Source: Pseudomonadota bacterium (GTDB taxonomy: Bacteria; Pseudomonadota; Alphaproteobacteria; SMXQ01). Taken from it: a stretch of 37,971 nucleotides of DNA. Of this stretch, positions 20,129 through 28,958 are shown piece after piece. A program made the translations under genes and the position numbers. Where the stretch lies: NCBI GenBank assembly GCA_022545545.1, contig JACZQV010000005.1:1-37971 (forward strand), written 5' to 3'. The notes beneath the pieces are model-generated. The model made no database searches. It saw only the letters and a program-made list of their open reading frames with translations, and was not told the DNA's origin. Position 1 is the first letter of the stretch. Each line of letters starts with the position of its first letter.

Positions 20129-20165
20129 GTCGGAGCGCGGCATGCCCGGGAAGGAAACGCGATGA
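20091..20165 (+). CDS. Possible coupling mini-ORF (24 aa: MPNCPEMPNCPEMSERGMPGKETR)
   Basis: ATG 1 nt after the ftsX TGA; stop overlaps the ydcF-like start as ATGA (20162-20165). Confidence 0.4.
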   Translation: MPNCPEMPNCPEMSERGMPGKETR

Positions 20166-20803
20166 CCAGACTGCCTGGCCGCAAAGATCGGCGCCGGACG
20201 AAGCGCCGGCTATGGTCGGCGGGGGGTCTCGCTGTCATAGGCGCCGGTATCTGGGCGGCCGGCTTCATGTGGTTCGCCGAAACCGTGCCGCGCGCCATCG
20301 ACGATCCCGAGACCGTGACCGACGCCGTGGTGGTGCTGACCGGCGGCAGTGGGCGGCTCGGAGTCGGCCTTTCCCTGCTGGCCCAAAAGCGCGCCAAGAA
20401 ACTGTTCGTCTCCGGCGTCTACCAGGGTGTCGACGTGGCCGAACTCTTGCGCATTTCCCGCCAGTCGCCCCGCGAGCTCGATTGCTGCGTGGTGCTCGGC
20501 TATAGCGCCGACGATACCGCCGGGAACGCTAGGGAGACGGCGGAATGGATGGCGCGGGAAGGGTACGCTTCCTTGCGCCTGGTGACCGCGAATTACCATA
20601 TGCGCCGTTCGTTGCTCGAGTTCCGCCGGGTCATGCCGGAGGTCGCCCTGATCCCCCATCCCGTGTTCCCGCCGAATTTCAAGGGCGAGGAATGGTGGCG
20701 CTGGCCGGGAACGGCGAGCCTGATCCTGATCGAGTACAGCAAATACTTGGTGGCGCTGCCCGGCCTGGCGCCAGGACGGCGCGCATCGAAGCCCGGCCGA
20801 TGA
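20162..20803 (+). CDS. YdcF/SanA-like (DUF218) membrane protein
   Basis: 'DAVVVLTGGSGRLGVGLSLL...TAGNARETAEWM...LVTANYHMRRSLLEFRRVMP'. Confidence 0.88.
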   Translation: MTRLPGRKDRRRTKRRLWSAGGLAVIGAGIWAAGFMWFAETVPRAIDDPETVTDAVVVLTGGSGRLGVGLSLLAQKRAKKLFVSGVYQGVDVAELLRISRQSPRELDCCVVLGYSADDTAGNARETAEWMAREGYASLRLVTANYHMRRSLLEFRRVMPEVALIPHPVFPPNFKGEEWWRWPGTASLILIEYSKYLVALPGLAPGRRASKPGR

Positions 20804-21570
20804 TGTTGTTTCTTCGCTCGGCCCTGTTCAATGCCGTCTTCTTCCTCTGGTCGGCGGGCCTCTGTTTCATTTTTCTGCCGCTCCTCGTCTTGCCGGAACG
20901 GGTGATGCTCCGGGCCGGGACGTGGTGGTCGAAATCCATCATCCGAATCCTGGGGCTGACCGCGGGAACCAGGTTCGAGATACGCGGGGCCGAGAACATC
21001 CCCACCGGAGCCGCGATATTCGCATCGAAGCACCAATCCGCCTGGGACACCCTGTTCTATATGATCTTCCTTCCCGGCCCGGCGCTGGTGGTGAAGAGGG
21101 AGTTGTTTCGGATTCCGCTTTACGGCTGGTCCGCCCGGCACGCCGGCATGATCGGCGTCGACCGGCGAGGCGGCGCGCGGGCGCTGAAACACCTGATTCG
21201 TGGCGCCAGGAGCGCGCTCAAGGGCGGACGGTCCGTGGTCATCTTCCCGCAAGGCACACGCACCGCGCCTGGCACCCGGGAACCCTATCAGGTGGGTGTG
21301 GCCGCGCTTTATCGGGGACTGGACCAACCGATCGTGCCGGTGGCGGTCAATTCGGGTATCTTCTGGGGCCGCCGTGCCTTCCTCAAACGCCCCGGTACCA
21401 TCCTGATCGAGGTCCTTCCGGCGATCCCGACCGGTCTCGATCGCGACGACTTCATGGCCGAACTCGAGCGGCGAATCGAGACCGCCACGGACCGGCTGGT
21501 GGCGGAAGGCCGGTCACGGGAGCCGGCCTTGGCGCGCCAACAACCGGGAGAACCGCGAGGGGATCGTTAA
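20800..21570 (+). CDS. 1-acyl-sn-glycerol-3-phosphate acyltransferase family
   Basis: 'SKHQSAWDT' (HX4D) and 'VVIFPQGTRTAPG' motifs. Confidence 0.92.
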   Translation: MMLFLRSALFNAVFFLWSAGLCFIFLPLLVLPERVMLRAGTWWSKSIIRILGLTAGTRFEIRGAENIPTGAAIFASKHQSAWDTLFYMIFLPGPALVVKRELFRIPLYGWSARHAGMIGVDRRGGARALKHLIRGARSALKGGRSVVIFPQGTRTAPGTREPYQVGVAALYRGLDQPIVPVAVNSGIFWGRRAFLKRPGTILIEVLPAIPTGLDRDDFMAELERRIETATDRLVAEGRSREPALARQQPGEPRGDR

Positions 21571-21668
21571 ACCCTGGAAAATGCGGACACTTCAGCGGCG
21601 GGGCAATCGTTTCTCCATGGCAAAAAGTAATGAGGGAAATATTGAAGAAATTTTCTTGTGGGTAACTT

Positions 21669-21693
21669 TGGGGATAAAAGTCATGTATCCCCA
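21669..21693. other. Inverted repeat TGGGGATA-N9-TATCCCCA
   Basis: Perfect 8-bp arms in the AT-richer spacer upstream of nrdJ. Confidence 0.7.
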
Positions 21694-21789
21694 GGGCCTT
21701 CCGGCATGGAATGGGAACAACTGGAAAGTTCCCGCCGCAGCAACGGGTTGCACTCTTTTTCTCAGAGAAAACGTAACGAGAACATTTTC

Positions 21790-21818
21790 TTGACGCGGTT
21801 TCCTCCGGTTTCTAAAAT
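21790..21818 (+). promoter_or_regulatory. Candidate sigma70-type promoter for nrdJ
   Basis: TTGACG-N17-TAAAAT. Confidence 0.55.
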
Positions 21819-21955
21819 ACACTTATAATCAACCAGCGCGGACCGGGATTTTGTAAGGGTTTCAGGGACTTCCCTGAGGGTTCGGGTGGCCGTAGCCGCT
21901 CTCCCTGGCCCCTTCCCGGCAACATCGCGCCTCTTTTATTATCGCGGGAACAGTC

Positions 21956-24900
21956 ATGGCCAGCGTCGCAGCGATATCCCAACAAATCTGGGACATGAAA
22001 TACCGCCTCAAATCGGCCGCTGGCGCGCCTGTGGACAAATCCATCGATGATAGCTGGCGGCGCGTCGCCGACACCCTGGCCCGGCCGGAAAAAGAGCGCC
22101 AATATTGGGCCGAACGCTTCTACGAGGCGCTCCAGGGTTTCGAATTCCTGCCGGCCGGGCGCATCATCGCCGGCGCCGGCGCCGCCAGGAACGTCACGCT
22201 TTTCAATTGTTTCGTCATGGGCACCATCCCCGATGACATGAGCGGCATCTTCCAGCACCTCAAGGAAGCGGCGCTGACCATGCAGCAGGGCGGCGGTATC
22301 GGCTACGATTTCTCGACCCTGAGGCCCAAGGGGGCGCCGGTGAAAGGCGTCGGCGCCGATGCCTCGGGACCACTTTCCTTCATGGATGTTTGGGATTCCA
22401 TGTGCCGCACCATCATGAGCGCGGGCGCGCGGCGTGGCGCCATGATGGCGACCATGCGCTGCGATCATCCCGACATCGAGGCCTTCGTCGAGGCCAAGCA
22501 CGAGCCCGGCAGGCTGAGGATGTTCAACCTCTCGGTGCTGGTGGGCGACGCCTTCATGGAAGCGGTGCGCGACAATCAGCCTTGGGATTTGGTGTTCGAC
22601 GGCGTTTGCTGGAAGACCCTGCCGGCGAGGGAATTGTGGGAAAAGATCATGCGCGCGACCTACGCCTACGCCGAGCCGGGCGTGATCTTCATCGACCGCA
22701 TCAACCGCCTGAACAACCTCAATTACTGCGAGGAAATCCACTCATGTAATCCCTGCGTGACACGGGATGCCTGGGTGCCGACCGCCATGGGGCCGCGCCA
22801 GGTTGGGGAACTCCTCGGACGGCCGTTCACGGCGCTCGTTGACGGGCACAAATGGCCTTCCGGCAAGGCCGGTTTCTTCGCCACCGGCCGCAAAACGGTC
22901 GTCCGTCTCAAGACCCGCGAAGGTTACAGCCTGCGCCTGACGCCCGATCACCCGATAAGGCGGGTCGCGGTGAAGACGCGGTGGCGAAAGGAGAGCGAAT
23001 GGACGAGGGCCGGAGACCTCCGCCCCGGCGATGAGGTCATCCTCAACGACCACCGGGAAGCCGGGAATTGGTCCGGCCCGCTAACGGAAGACGAAGGCTA
23101 TCTCATCGGTCTGTTGATCGGCGACGGGACGCTGAAATCGGACAAGGCGGTTCTCAGCGTCTGGCCGGGCGCCATGGCGGTCAATGGGGATGTGCCGCGC
23201 CCAGGCGTTATGGGAATCATGGCGCGCGCCGAGGAAGCCGCCCGGACCTTGCCGTCGAGGAGCGACTTCACCGGCTGGATTCCGGTGCCGGGTCGCGGCG
23301 AACACCGCCTTGCCATCGCCGCCCTCAAGCATCTCGCCAAGGCCCTCGGCATGGCGCCTGGCAACAAAGCGATCACCGCCGCCATGGAGCGGGCTTCCAG
23401 CGCTTTTTATCGCGGCTTCCTGCGTGGCCTGTTCGATGCCGACGGTTCCGTCCAGGGGACGCAGGCCAAGGGCGTGAGCATCCGCCTTTCCCAGTCGAAC
23501 AGGGCCACTCTCGAGGCCGTGCAGCGGATGCTGCTGCGTCTCGGCATCTACAGCCGGATCTACGGCGATCGCCGCCCGGCGGGGCCTCGCCTGCTGCCGG
23601 ACGGGAAAGGCGGCCGAAAGTCCTACGACTGCGCCGCGGACCACGAACTCATCATCAGTAACGAGAACCTCCTCCGCTTCGACCGGCTCGTCGGATTTAG
23701 CGATACCGACAAGGTGACGCGGCTCAAGGTTCTGCTCGCCAATTACGCCCGCCGCCCCAACCGGGAGAGGTTTTCCGCACGGGTCGAAACGGTCATCGAG
23801 GACGGTGTCGAGGAGGTGTTCGACGTAGAGATTCCGGGCCTCAACGCCTTCGATGCCAATGGCTTTTACGTCCACAACTGCGGCGAGCAGCCATTGCCCC
23901 CCTACGGCGCCTGTCTGCTGGGCTCGATCAACCTGGCGCGACTCGTCAGGAACCCGTTCGAGGACGGCGCGGTATTGGACATCGAACGGCTGCGTGAACT
24001 CGTCCCCGTCGCCGTGCGCATGATGGACAACGCCATCGACGTCTCGGGCTTTCCCCTGCCCGAGCAGGCCCATGAGGCCAGGGCCAAGCGGCGCATGGGC
24101 CTCGGCATAACCGGGCTTGGCGACGCCCTCATCATGTGCCGGGCGCGCTATGGCTCCGATCGGGCGCTCGAGCTGACCGAGGGTTGGATGAAGGAGATCC
24201 GGCGCGCCGCCTATCTCGCATCGTCGGCGCTGGCGGCGGAGAAGGGGGCGTTTCCGCTTTATGACGCCGGGAAGTTTCTCCAAGGCGAGAGCGTCAAGAC
24301 GCTCGATGCGGACGTCAGGGAGGCCATCGCACGCGACGGCATCCGCAACGCCCTTCTGACCTCGGTGGCGCCGACCGGCACCATCTCGCTGTTCGCCGAT
24401 AACGTTTCCTCCGGTCTCGAGCCGGTCTACGCCTTCACCTATACCCGCCACATCCGCCTCGCCGACGGCGAAAGCAAGGAAGAGGAGGTCAGCGATTACG
24501 CCTATCGCCTGTTCAGGCGCCTCAAGGGCGAGGACGCGCCGCTGCCCGATTATTTCGTCGACACCCGGACTCTCGACCCCATTGATCACATCGTCATGCA
24601 GGCTTTGGTGCAGAAATATGTCGACAGCTCGATCTCGAAGACCATCAACGTGCCCTCGGGTATCGTCTTCGATGACTTCAAGGACGTCTACGACCGCGCC
24701 TATGACGCCGGCTGCAAGGGGTGCACCACCTACAGGCCGAACGAGGTCACCGGCGCCGTGCTCGAGGTCAAGGACGGGGACGAGACGGCGGAGCCCGAAC
24801 TGCCGCTCGATAAGCCGCCCGCCCGCGCCGAGACGGCGTATGAGTCCGGCGGCGTCGTCTACATGACCCAGCCCCTGCACCGGCCCGAGGAACTGCCGGG

Positions 24901-25399
24901 CAAGACCTACAAGATCAAGTGGCCGGAAAGCGACCACGCCATGTACATCACCGTGAACGACGTCGTGCGCGACGGACGCCGGCGGCCTTTCGAGATCTTC
25001 ATCAACTCCAAGAACATGGAGAACTATGCCTGGATGGTGGCCCTGACGCGCATGATCAGCGCCGTCTTCAGGCGCGGCGGCGACGTCTCCTTCGTGGTCG
25101 AGGAACTAAAAGCGGTGTTCGACCCCAGGGGCGGGCAGTGGATGGGCGGCAGATACGTCCCCTCGCTCCTGGCCGCCATCGGCGACGTGATCGAGAATCA
25201 CATGATCGACATCGGCTTCCTGGCGAGCCCGAAGGAGAAACGCGAAGGCCGGCTCGATACGGAAGGTCCGGCGATGAAGCAGGTGGTGGGGCTGCCCGAT
25301 GCGCGCTTTCGCCAGTGCCCGAAATGCGGGCAGGCCAGCGTCATCCGCCAGGAGAACTGCGACGTCTGCGTCTCCTGCGCCTATTCCAAGTGCAGCTGA
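21956..25399 (+). CDS. nrdJ: Adenosylcobalamin-dependent (class II) ribonucleotide reductase, intein-containing
   Basis: 'FLPAGRIIAGAG', 'CEEIHSCNP|CGEQPLPPYGACLLGSINL' (split), 'SVAPTGTISL', C-terminal 'CPKCG...CDVCVSCAYSKCS'. Confidence 0.96.
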   Translation: MASVAAISQQIWDMKYRLKSAAGAPVDKSIDDSWRRVADTLARPEKERQYWAERFYEALQGFEFLPAGRIIAGAGAARNVTLFNCFVMGTIPDDMSGIFQHLKEAALTMQQGGGIGYDFSTLRPKGAPVKGVGADASGPLSFMDVWDSMCRTIMSAGARRGAMMATMRCDHPDIEAFVEAKHEPGRLRMFNLSVLVGDAFMEAVRDNQPWDLVFDGVCWKTLPARELWEKIMRATYAYAEPGVIFIDRINRLNNLNYCEEIHSCNPCVTRDAWVPTAMGPRQVGELLGRPFTALVDGHKWPSGKAGFFATGRKTVVRLKTREGYSLRLTPDHPIRRVAVKTRWRKESEWTRAGDLRPGDEVILNDHREAGNWSGPLTEDEGYLIGLLIGDGTLKSDKAVLSVWPGAMAVNGDVPRPGVMGIMARAEEAARTLPSRSDFTGWIPVPGRGEHRLAIAALKHLAKALGMAPGNKAITAAMERASSAFYRGFLRGLFDADGSVQGTQAKGVSIRLSQSNRATLEAVQRMLLRLGIYSRIYGDRRPAGPRLLPDGKGGRKSYDCAADHELIISNENLLRFDRLVGFSDTDKVTRLKVLLANYARRPNRERFSARVETVIEDGVEEVFDVEIPGLNAFDANGFYVHNCGEQPLPPYGACLLGSINLARLVRNPFEDGAVLDIERLRELVPVAVRMMDNAIDVSGFPLPEQAHEARAKRRMGLGITGLGDALIMCRARYGSDRALELTEGWMKEIRRAAYLASSALAAEKGAFPLYDAGKFLQGESVKTLDADVREAIARDGIRNALLTSVAPTGTISLFADNVSSGLEPVYAFTYTRHIRLADGESKEEEVSDYAYRLFRRLKGEDAPLPDYFVDTRTLDPIDHIVMQALVQKYVDSSISKTINVPSGIVFDDFKDVYDRAYDAGCKGCTTYRPNEVTGAVLEVKDGDETAEPELPLDKPPARAETAYESGGVVYMTQPLHRPEELPGKTYKIKWPESDHAMYITVNDVVRDGRRRPFEIFINSKNMENYAWMVALTRMISAVFRRGGDVSFVVEELKAVFDPRGGQWMGGRYVPSLLAAIGDVIENHMIDIGFLASPKEKREGRLDTEGPAMKQVVGLPDARFRQCPKCGQASVIRQENCDVCVSCAYSKCS
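22754..23878 (+). other. In-frame intein (375 aa) with LAGLIDADG homing endonuclease domain
   Basis: C1 'CVTRDAW', block B 'LRLTPDHPIRRV', blocks C/E 'YLIGLLIGDGTLK' and 'FLRGLFDADGSV', C-terminal 'FYVHN' followed by Cys+1. Confidence 0.95.
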
Positions 25400-25433
25400 G
25401 GCTGGGGTAATCTTCTAACCCAACCCTGTTCCT

Positions 25434-25643
25434 ATGAAATACAGGGATTTTCTCCGCATCCTGACGGATAACGGATTCGTCCTCGATCGCCAACGAGGAC
25501 GTCACCGGATCTATAAGGGGATCGTCGGGGGGAAAACGAGGCTCGTCGCCGTCAGCCATGCCAGGGATAGCGACGACATCAGGCCTGGAGTACTGAACTC
25601 CATGATCAGGCAGTCCGGCCTCAGGAAAATTCTGTTCAGGTAA
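25434..25643 (+). CDS. HicA-like toxin
   Basis: 69 aa: 'LTDNGFVLDRQRGRHRIYKG...SDDIRPGVLNSMIRQSGL'; conserved His retained. Confidence 0.8.
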   Translation: MKYRDFLRILTDNGFVLDRQRGRHRIYKGIVGGKTRLVAVSHARDSDDIRPGVLNSMIRQSGLRKILFR

Positions 25644-25651
25644 CTTCGCCT

Positions 25652-25957
25652 TCAGGCCGCCAGGGGCAGCGTGAACTGGTGGCGATGACCTCCCGCGGCG
25701 TGATCGCCGAGGACAGTGCGCAAGGCATAACCCAAGAACTTCAGTCTCAGGGTCAAGGGAGCGGGACGATCGAGCAGATGCCCGCGCTCATGCTCGGGCA
25801 ATGCACGAACGGACTCTGAATAGAGGTTGATCGCTTCATTCAGGGAATTGAAAACCTCGACAAAAGAACGACCTTGGACCGCGATATCCAAGTCTAAACA
25901 AATGGCTTCCCAATCACCGTCCCGGCCCTCGGCGTAACAGCGCAGTGTACGGGTCAT
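25652..25957 (-). CDS. HicB-like antitoxin (HicB/DUF1902-type fold)
   Basis: 101 aa: 'MTRTLRCYAEGRDGDWEAICLDLDIAVQGRSFVEVFNSLNEAINLYSESV'; ATG at 25957. Confidence 0.72.
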   Translation of the reverse strand: MTRTLRCYAEGRDGDWEAICLDLDIAVQGRSFVEVFNSLNEAINLYSESVRALPEHERGHLLDRPAPLTLRLKFLGYALRTVLGDHAAGGHRHQFTLPLAA

Positions 25958-26127
25958 GGCAACCCTCTCCCTCTCGATACCGTTCGAGCCATATCGGCGT
26001 TCACGCCTTTCTATTTGTTCCCTCATGGAGCCGACAACAATAATATCTTACCACCACAATGCGGTAAAAAAGGTGGATAAAGGTTAACGCTATACGATCA
26101 CGTCCCTCTCCGGCCCAGCGCCTCTCC

Positions 26128-26709
26128 CTACCGGCCTTCCGCCATCCTGCGCACCAGGGCGTGAAGCCGGTGCAGCGGGCCGTCGGTGATGCCGAGTTCA
26201 TCGAGGTGATTGACGGTGCTCTCGAGATAGTCGCGGTTGGAGCCGCCGACGCCGGCGCCTTGGGCGATCAACCGGACGGCCTGTCGTAGCGTTTGCTTGC
26301 CGGCATATTGGTGATGTCCCCTGTCGACGACGTAAGTGTGGGCCGTCACCTTCCGGCCTCCGGCGGAGAGGGGCCGGCCGCCGGCGAAGATGGGGGCGCC
26401 GCCGACGGTGATGGGCACGGCGCGCCGCACATAGACGTCGGTCACCTTCTCGCGTGCGTCGAGATAATCGAGGACGTCCGCCCCCTCGGCGGCGGCGATC
26501 CTGAACGCCATGCCCTTGCACGCGCCGCCGCGATCGAGCCCCAGCACCAGGCCGGGCCGCGCCTCGGTCCCCCGATAGACGTGGGAAAATATGCAAAAAG
26601 CGCGGTGATATCCCCTGAGCAGCGCCGGCGCTGCCTCGAGATAGGCGAATCCCGGATCCCACATCAGTGACCCGTAGGCGAAAACCCAGACCTCGCCGCT
26701 CTGCTTCAC
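26128..26709 (-). CDS. Gamma-glutamylcyclotransferase, ChaC family
   Basis: 'VWVFAYGSLMWDPGF...FCIFSHVYRGTEARPGLVLGLDRGG'. Confidence 0.92.
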   Translation of the reverse strand: MKQSGEVWVFAYGSLMWDPGFAYLEAAPALLRGYHRAFCIFSHVYRGTEARPGLVLGLDRGGACKGMAFRIAAAEGADVLDYLDAREKVTDVYVRRAVPITVGGAPIFAGGRPLSAGGRKVTAHTYVVDRGHHQYAGKQTLRQAVRLIAQGAGVGGSNRDYLESTVNHLDELGITDGPLHRLHALVRRMAEGR

Positions 26710-26714
26710 GCTTT

Positions 26715-26780
26715 GCGTTCCCTTTCAAACTTGGGGGCGTTCCCTTTCGACCTTGGGGCGTTCCCTTGCAGACCTTGGGG
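26715..26780. repeat. Three 22-bp direct repeats (GCGTTCCCTTTCRAMCTTGGGG-like)
   Basis: 26715-26736, 26737-26758, 26759-26780; between the divergent chaC-like and DUF2125 genes. Confidence 0.9.
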
Positions 26781-26865
26781 CCCGGCGCCTCTTGCGGCCC
26801 TCGACCGGGGCGCGGGCAACGACTATACAGGGAAACCGGCAAGACCAGGGTGCAAGGCGGGTTCG

Positions 26866-27960
26866 ATGGAGAGGACGGGACGGCGCCGGCTTTTGCGTTT
26901 GGGCGTTTCCTTGGCGGGCGCGGCGGCGGCGCTCACCGCCTTGTGGTTCGTCGGCGCCGCCCTGATCCGCGACAACATCGAAGGCTGGGCCGCCGATTGG
27001 CGCGCCGGCGGCAATGCGTTCTCCTACGGTTCCCTCGAGATCACCGGATTTCCCGTCCTCTTTCGCGCCCGCATGACCGATCCCGTGATCGGCGGCGGGG
27101 AAGGCGGGGCACCCTGGGAATGGCGCGCCCCGGCACTTCAAGCGAGGCTGTTGCCGTGGCAGACGCGGCGCATCGACAGGATCGCCCTTGCGGGCCGCCA
27201 CCTTGTATCGTTCACGTCGGCGGGGGCGCCGGTCAGGCTCACGATCGATGCCGCCCGTGCGCTCGGCAGCCTCGAATTCGGTCCCGAGGCCATCACCGCC
27301 ATCCTCGAGGCCGCCGGCCTCACAGCCGTGAACGAGGGCAATGCGGAACGTGTCGAAATCGCCATCGCGACGGTTCGCGCGGATTTGAGCCGCCGGCCCA
27401 ACCCCGACCATCTGACCCCTGTCATCGTCCTTGGCCTGAAGCTTGGCGGCGTGATCCTGCCACCCCGCCTGACCGGGGCCCGGGAGCGTAAGGGCAAGAA
27501 TGCGGGGCCACTCGGGCCGAGGATCCAGGCGTTTCTGTTCAAGGGCGCCGTCATGGGCCCGATCTCTCCAGCCTACGATTATAAGGCCTTCGCCGCCTGG
27601 CGCGATAATGGGGGCACCGTCGAGATCGAAAATTTCCGCCTCCATTGGGGGCCGCTCAGGCTCTCGGCCAACGGCACCTTGGCGCTCGATGAGAAGATGC
27701 AGCCCATGGGCGCGCTCAAGGCCACCATCGCCGGTTTCGCCGAGACCCTCGACGCCCTCGTCGCCGCCGGCGCCATGAAGAAGAAGAAAGCCCGGACGGC
27801 GAAGTTCTTCCTCTCCCTGCTGGCGAAATCGCCGGCGCCGGACGCTCCGCCCGAGCTTACCCTGCCCTTGACCATACAGAAACAGACGCTCTCGGTCGGG
27901 CCCGTCCCTCTCGCCAAAATCCCGCCGATCCGCTGGCCGCGAACAGGGCACCGGCGCTGA
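26866..27960 (+). CDS. DUF2125 family protein
   Basis: N-terminal TM, 'YGSLEITGFPVLFRARMTDP', 'FRLHWGPLRLSANGTLALDEKMQPMGALKATI'. Confidence 0.8.
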   Translation: MERTGRRRLLRLGVSLAGAAAALTALWFVGAALIRDNIEGWAADWRAGGNAFSYGSLEITGFPVLFRARMTDPVIGGGEGGAPWEWRAPALQARLLPWQTRRIDRIALAGRHLVSFTSAGAPVRLTIDAARALGSLEFGPEAITAILEAAGLTAVNEGNAERVEIAIATVRADLSRRPNPDHLTPVIVLGLKLGGVILPPRLTGARERKGKNAGPLGPRIQAFLFKGAVMGPISPAYDYKAFAAWRDNGGTVEIENFRLHWGPLRLSANGTLALDEKMQPMGALKATIAGFAETLDALVAAGAMKKKKARTAKFFLSLLAKSPAPDAPPELTLPLTIQKQTLSVGPVPLAKIPPIRWPRTGHRR

Positions 27961-28010
27961 GGCGCCGGACCAGCGCCCGGTCCCTACCGGGGGAGCCTGG
28001 CTTTACCGGG

Positions 28011-28958
28011 CTATGCCTGGCCGGCGTCGATGATCGAGCGGCGGATCTCGCGGGTGCGGGTGAAGATTTCCTCGAGTTTCTCCCCCTCGCCCCAGCGGAT
28101 GGCACGCTGGAGCACGGCGAGGTCTTCGGTCAGACGCCCGACCATCTCCAGCACCGCCTCGCGGTTGTTGAGGAAGATGTCCCGCCACATGACCGGATCG
28201 GAGGCGGCGATGCGGGTGAAGTCGCGGAACCCGCCGGCGGCGAACTTGATGACCTCCGCCTGGAGCTGCCGTTCCAAATCCGTCGCCGTGCCGACGATGG
28301 TGTAGGCGATCAGATGGGGCAGATGCGAGGTGATGGCCATCACCTTGTCGTGATGACCGGCCTCCATGATGTCCACCAGGGAGCCGGCGCCGCGCCACAG
28401 CTGGGCGACCTTTTCGACCGCACGGGCGTCGGTGCCCGGCGGCGGCGTCAGGATGCACCAGCGGCCCTCGAACAACTCGGCGAACCCCGCCTCCGGCCCG
28501 GAATGCTCGGTCCCCGCCACCGGATGGGCGGGGACGAGATGGACGCCGTCGGGCAATGCCGGCGCCAAGTCGCGGATCACCATTTGCTTGACAGAGCCGA
28601 CGTCGGTGACGATGGCGCCGGGTTTGAGACCGGGCGCCATGGCCGTGGCGATATCGGCGTAGGCGCCAAGGGGCGCACAGATGACGACGAGATCGGCATC
28701 GGCGACGCACCCCGGCGCATCGTCGAAGGCGTGATCGATGGCGCCGAGCTCGAGCGCCTTTTGCCGGGTCGCCTCGGTGCGCGCGGTGCCGGCGATCACG
28801 CCGGCGAGGGATTCCCGTTTCATCACCCGGCCGAGGGACGAGCCGATGAGCCCGAGGCCGATCAAGGCGACGCGGGCGAAAAGCGGCCCGGTGGTCGCGG
28901 CACCGGGTTCGGGTTTCGCACCGGGTTCCGGTTTCGAATGTGTCGGGTCCGCCATCAT
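28011..28958 (-). CDS. tyrA: Prephenate/arogenate dehydrogenase family protein
   Basis: 'VALIGLGLIGSSLGRVMKR', 'VTDVGSVKQMV', 'VPAHPVAGTEHSGPEAG'. Confidence 0.94.
   Translation of the reverse strand: MMADPTHSKPEPGAKPEPGAATTGPLFARVALIGLGLIGSSLGRVMKRESLAGVIAGTARTEATRQKALELGAIDHAFDDAPGCVADADLVVICAPLGAYADIATAMAPGLKPGAIVTDVGSVKQMVIRDLAPALPDGVHLVPAHPVAGTEHSGPEAGFAELFEGRWCILTPPPGTDARAVEKVAQLWRGAGSLVDIMEAGHHDKVMAITSHLPHLIAYTIVGTATDLERQLQAEVIKFAAGGFRDFTRIAASDPVMWRDIFLNNREAVLEMVGRLTEDLAVLQRAIRWGEGEKLEEIFTRTREIRRSIIDAGQA

Noticed and set aside
18326-20143. 605-aa minus-strand ORF antisense to ftsEX
   Set aside because: Shadow ORF; ftsE and ftsX motifs are clear on the + strand.
21581-21793. 70-aa ORF upstream of nrdJ
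   Set aside because: No SD, no family resemblance; more likely non-coding spacer.
23081-24937. 618-aa minus-strand ORF antisense to nrdJ
   Set aside because: Antisense GC-rich shadow ORF; nrdJ and its intein explain the region.
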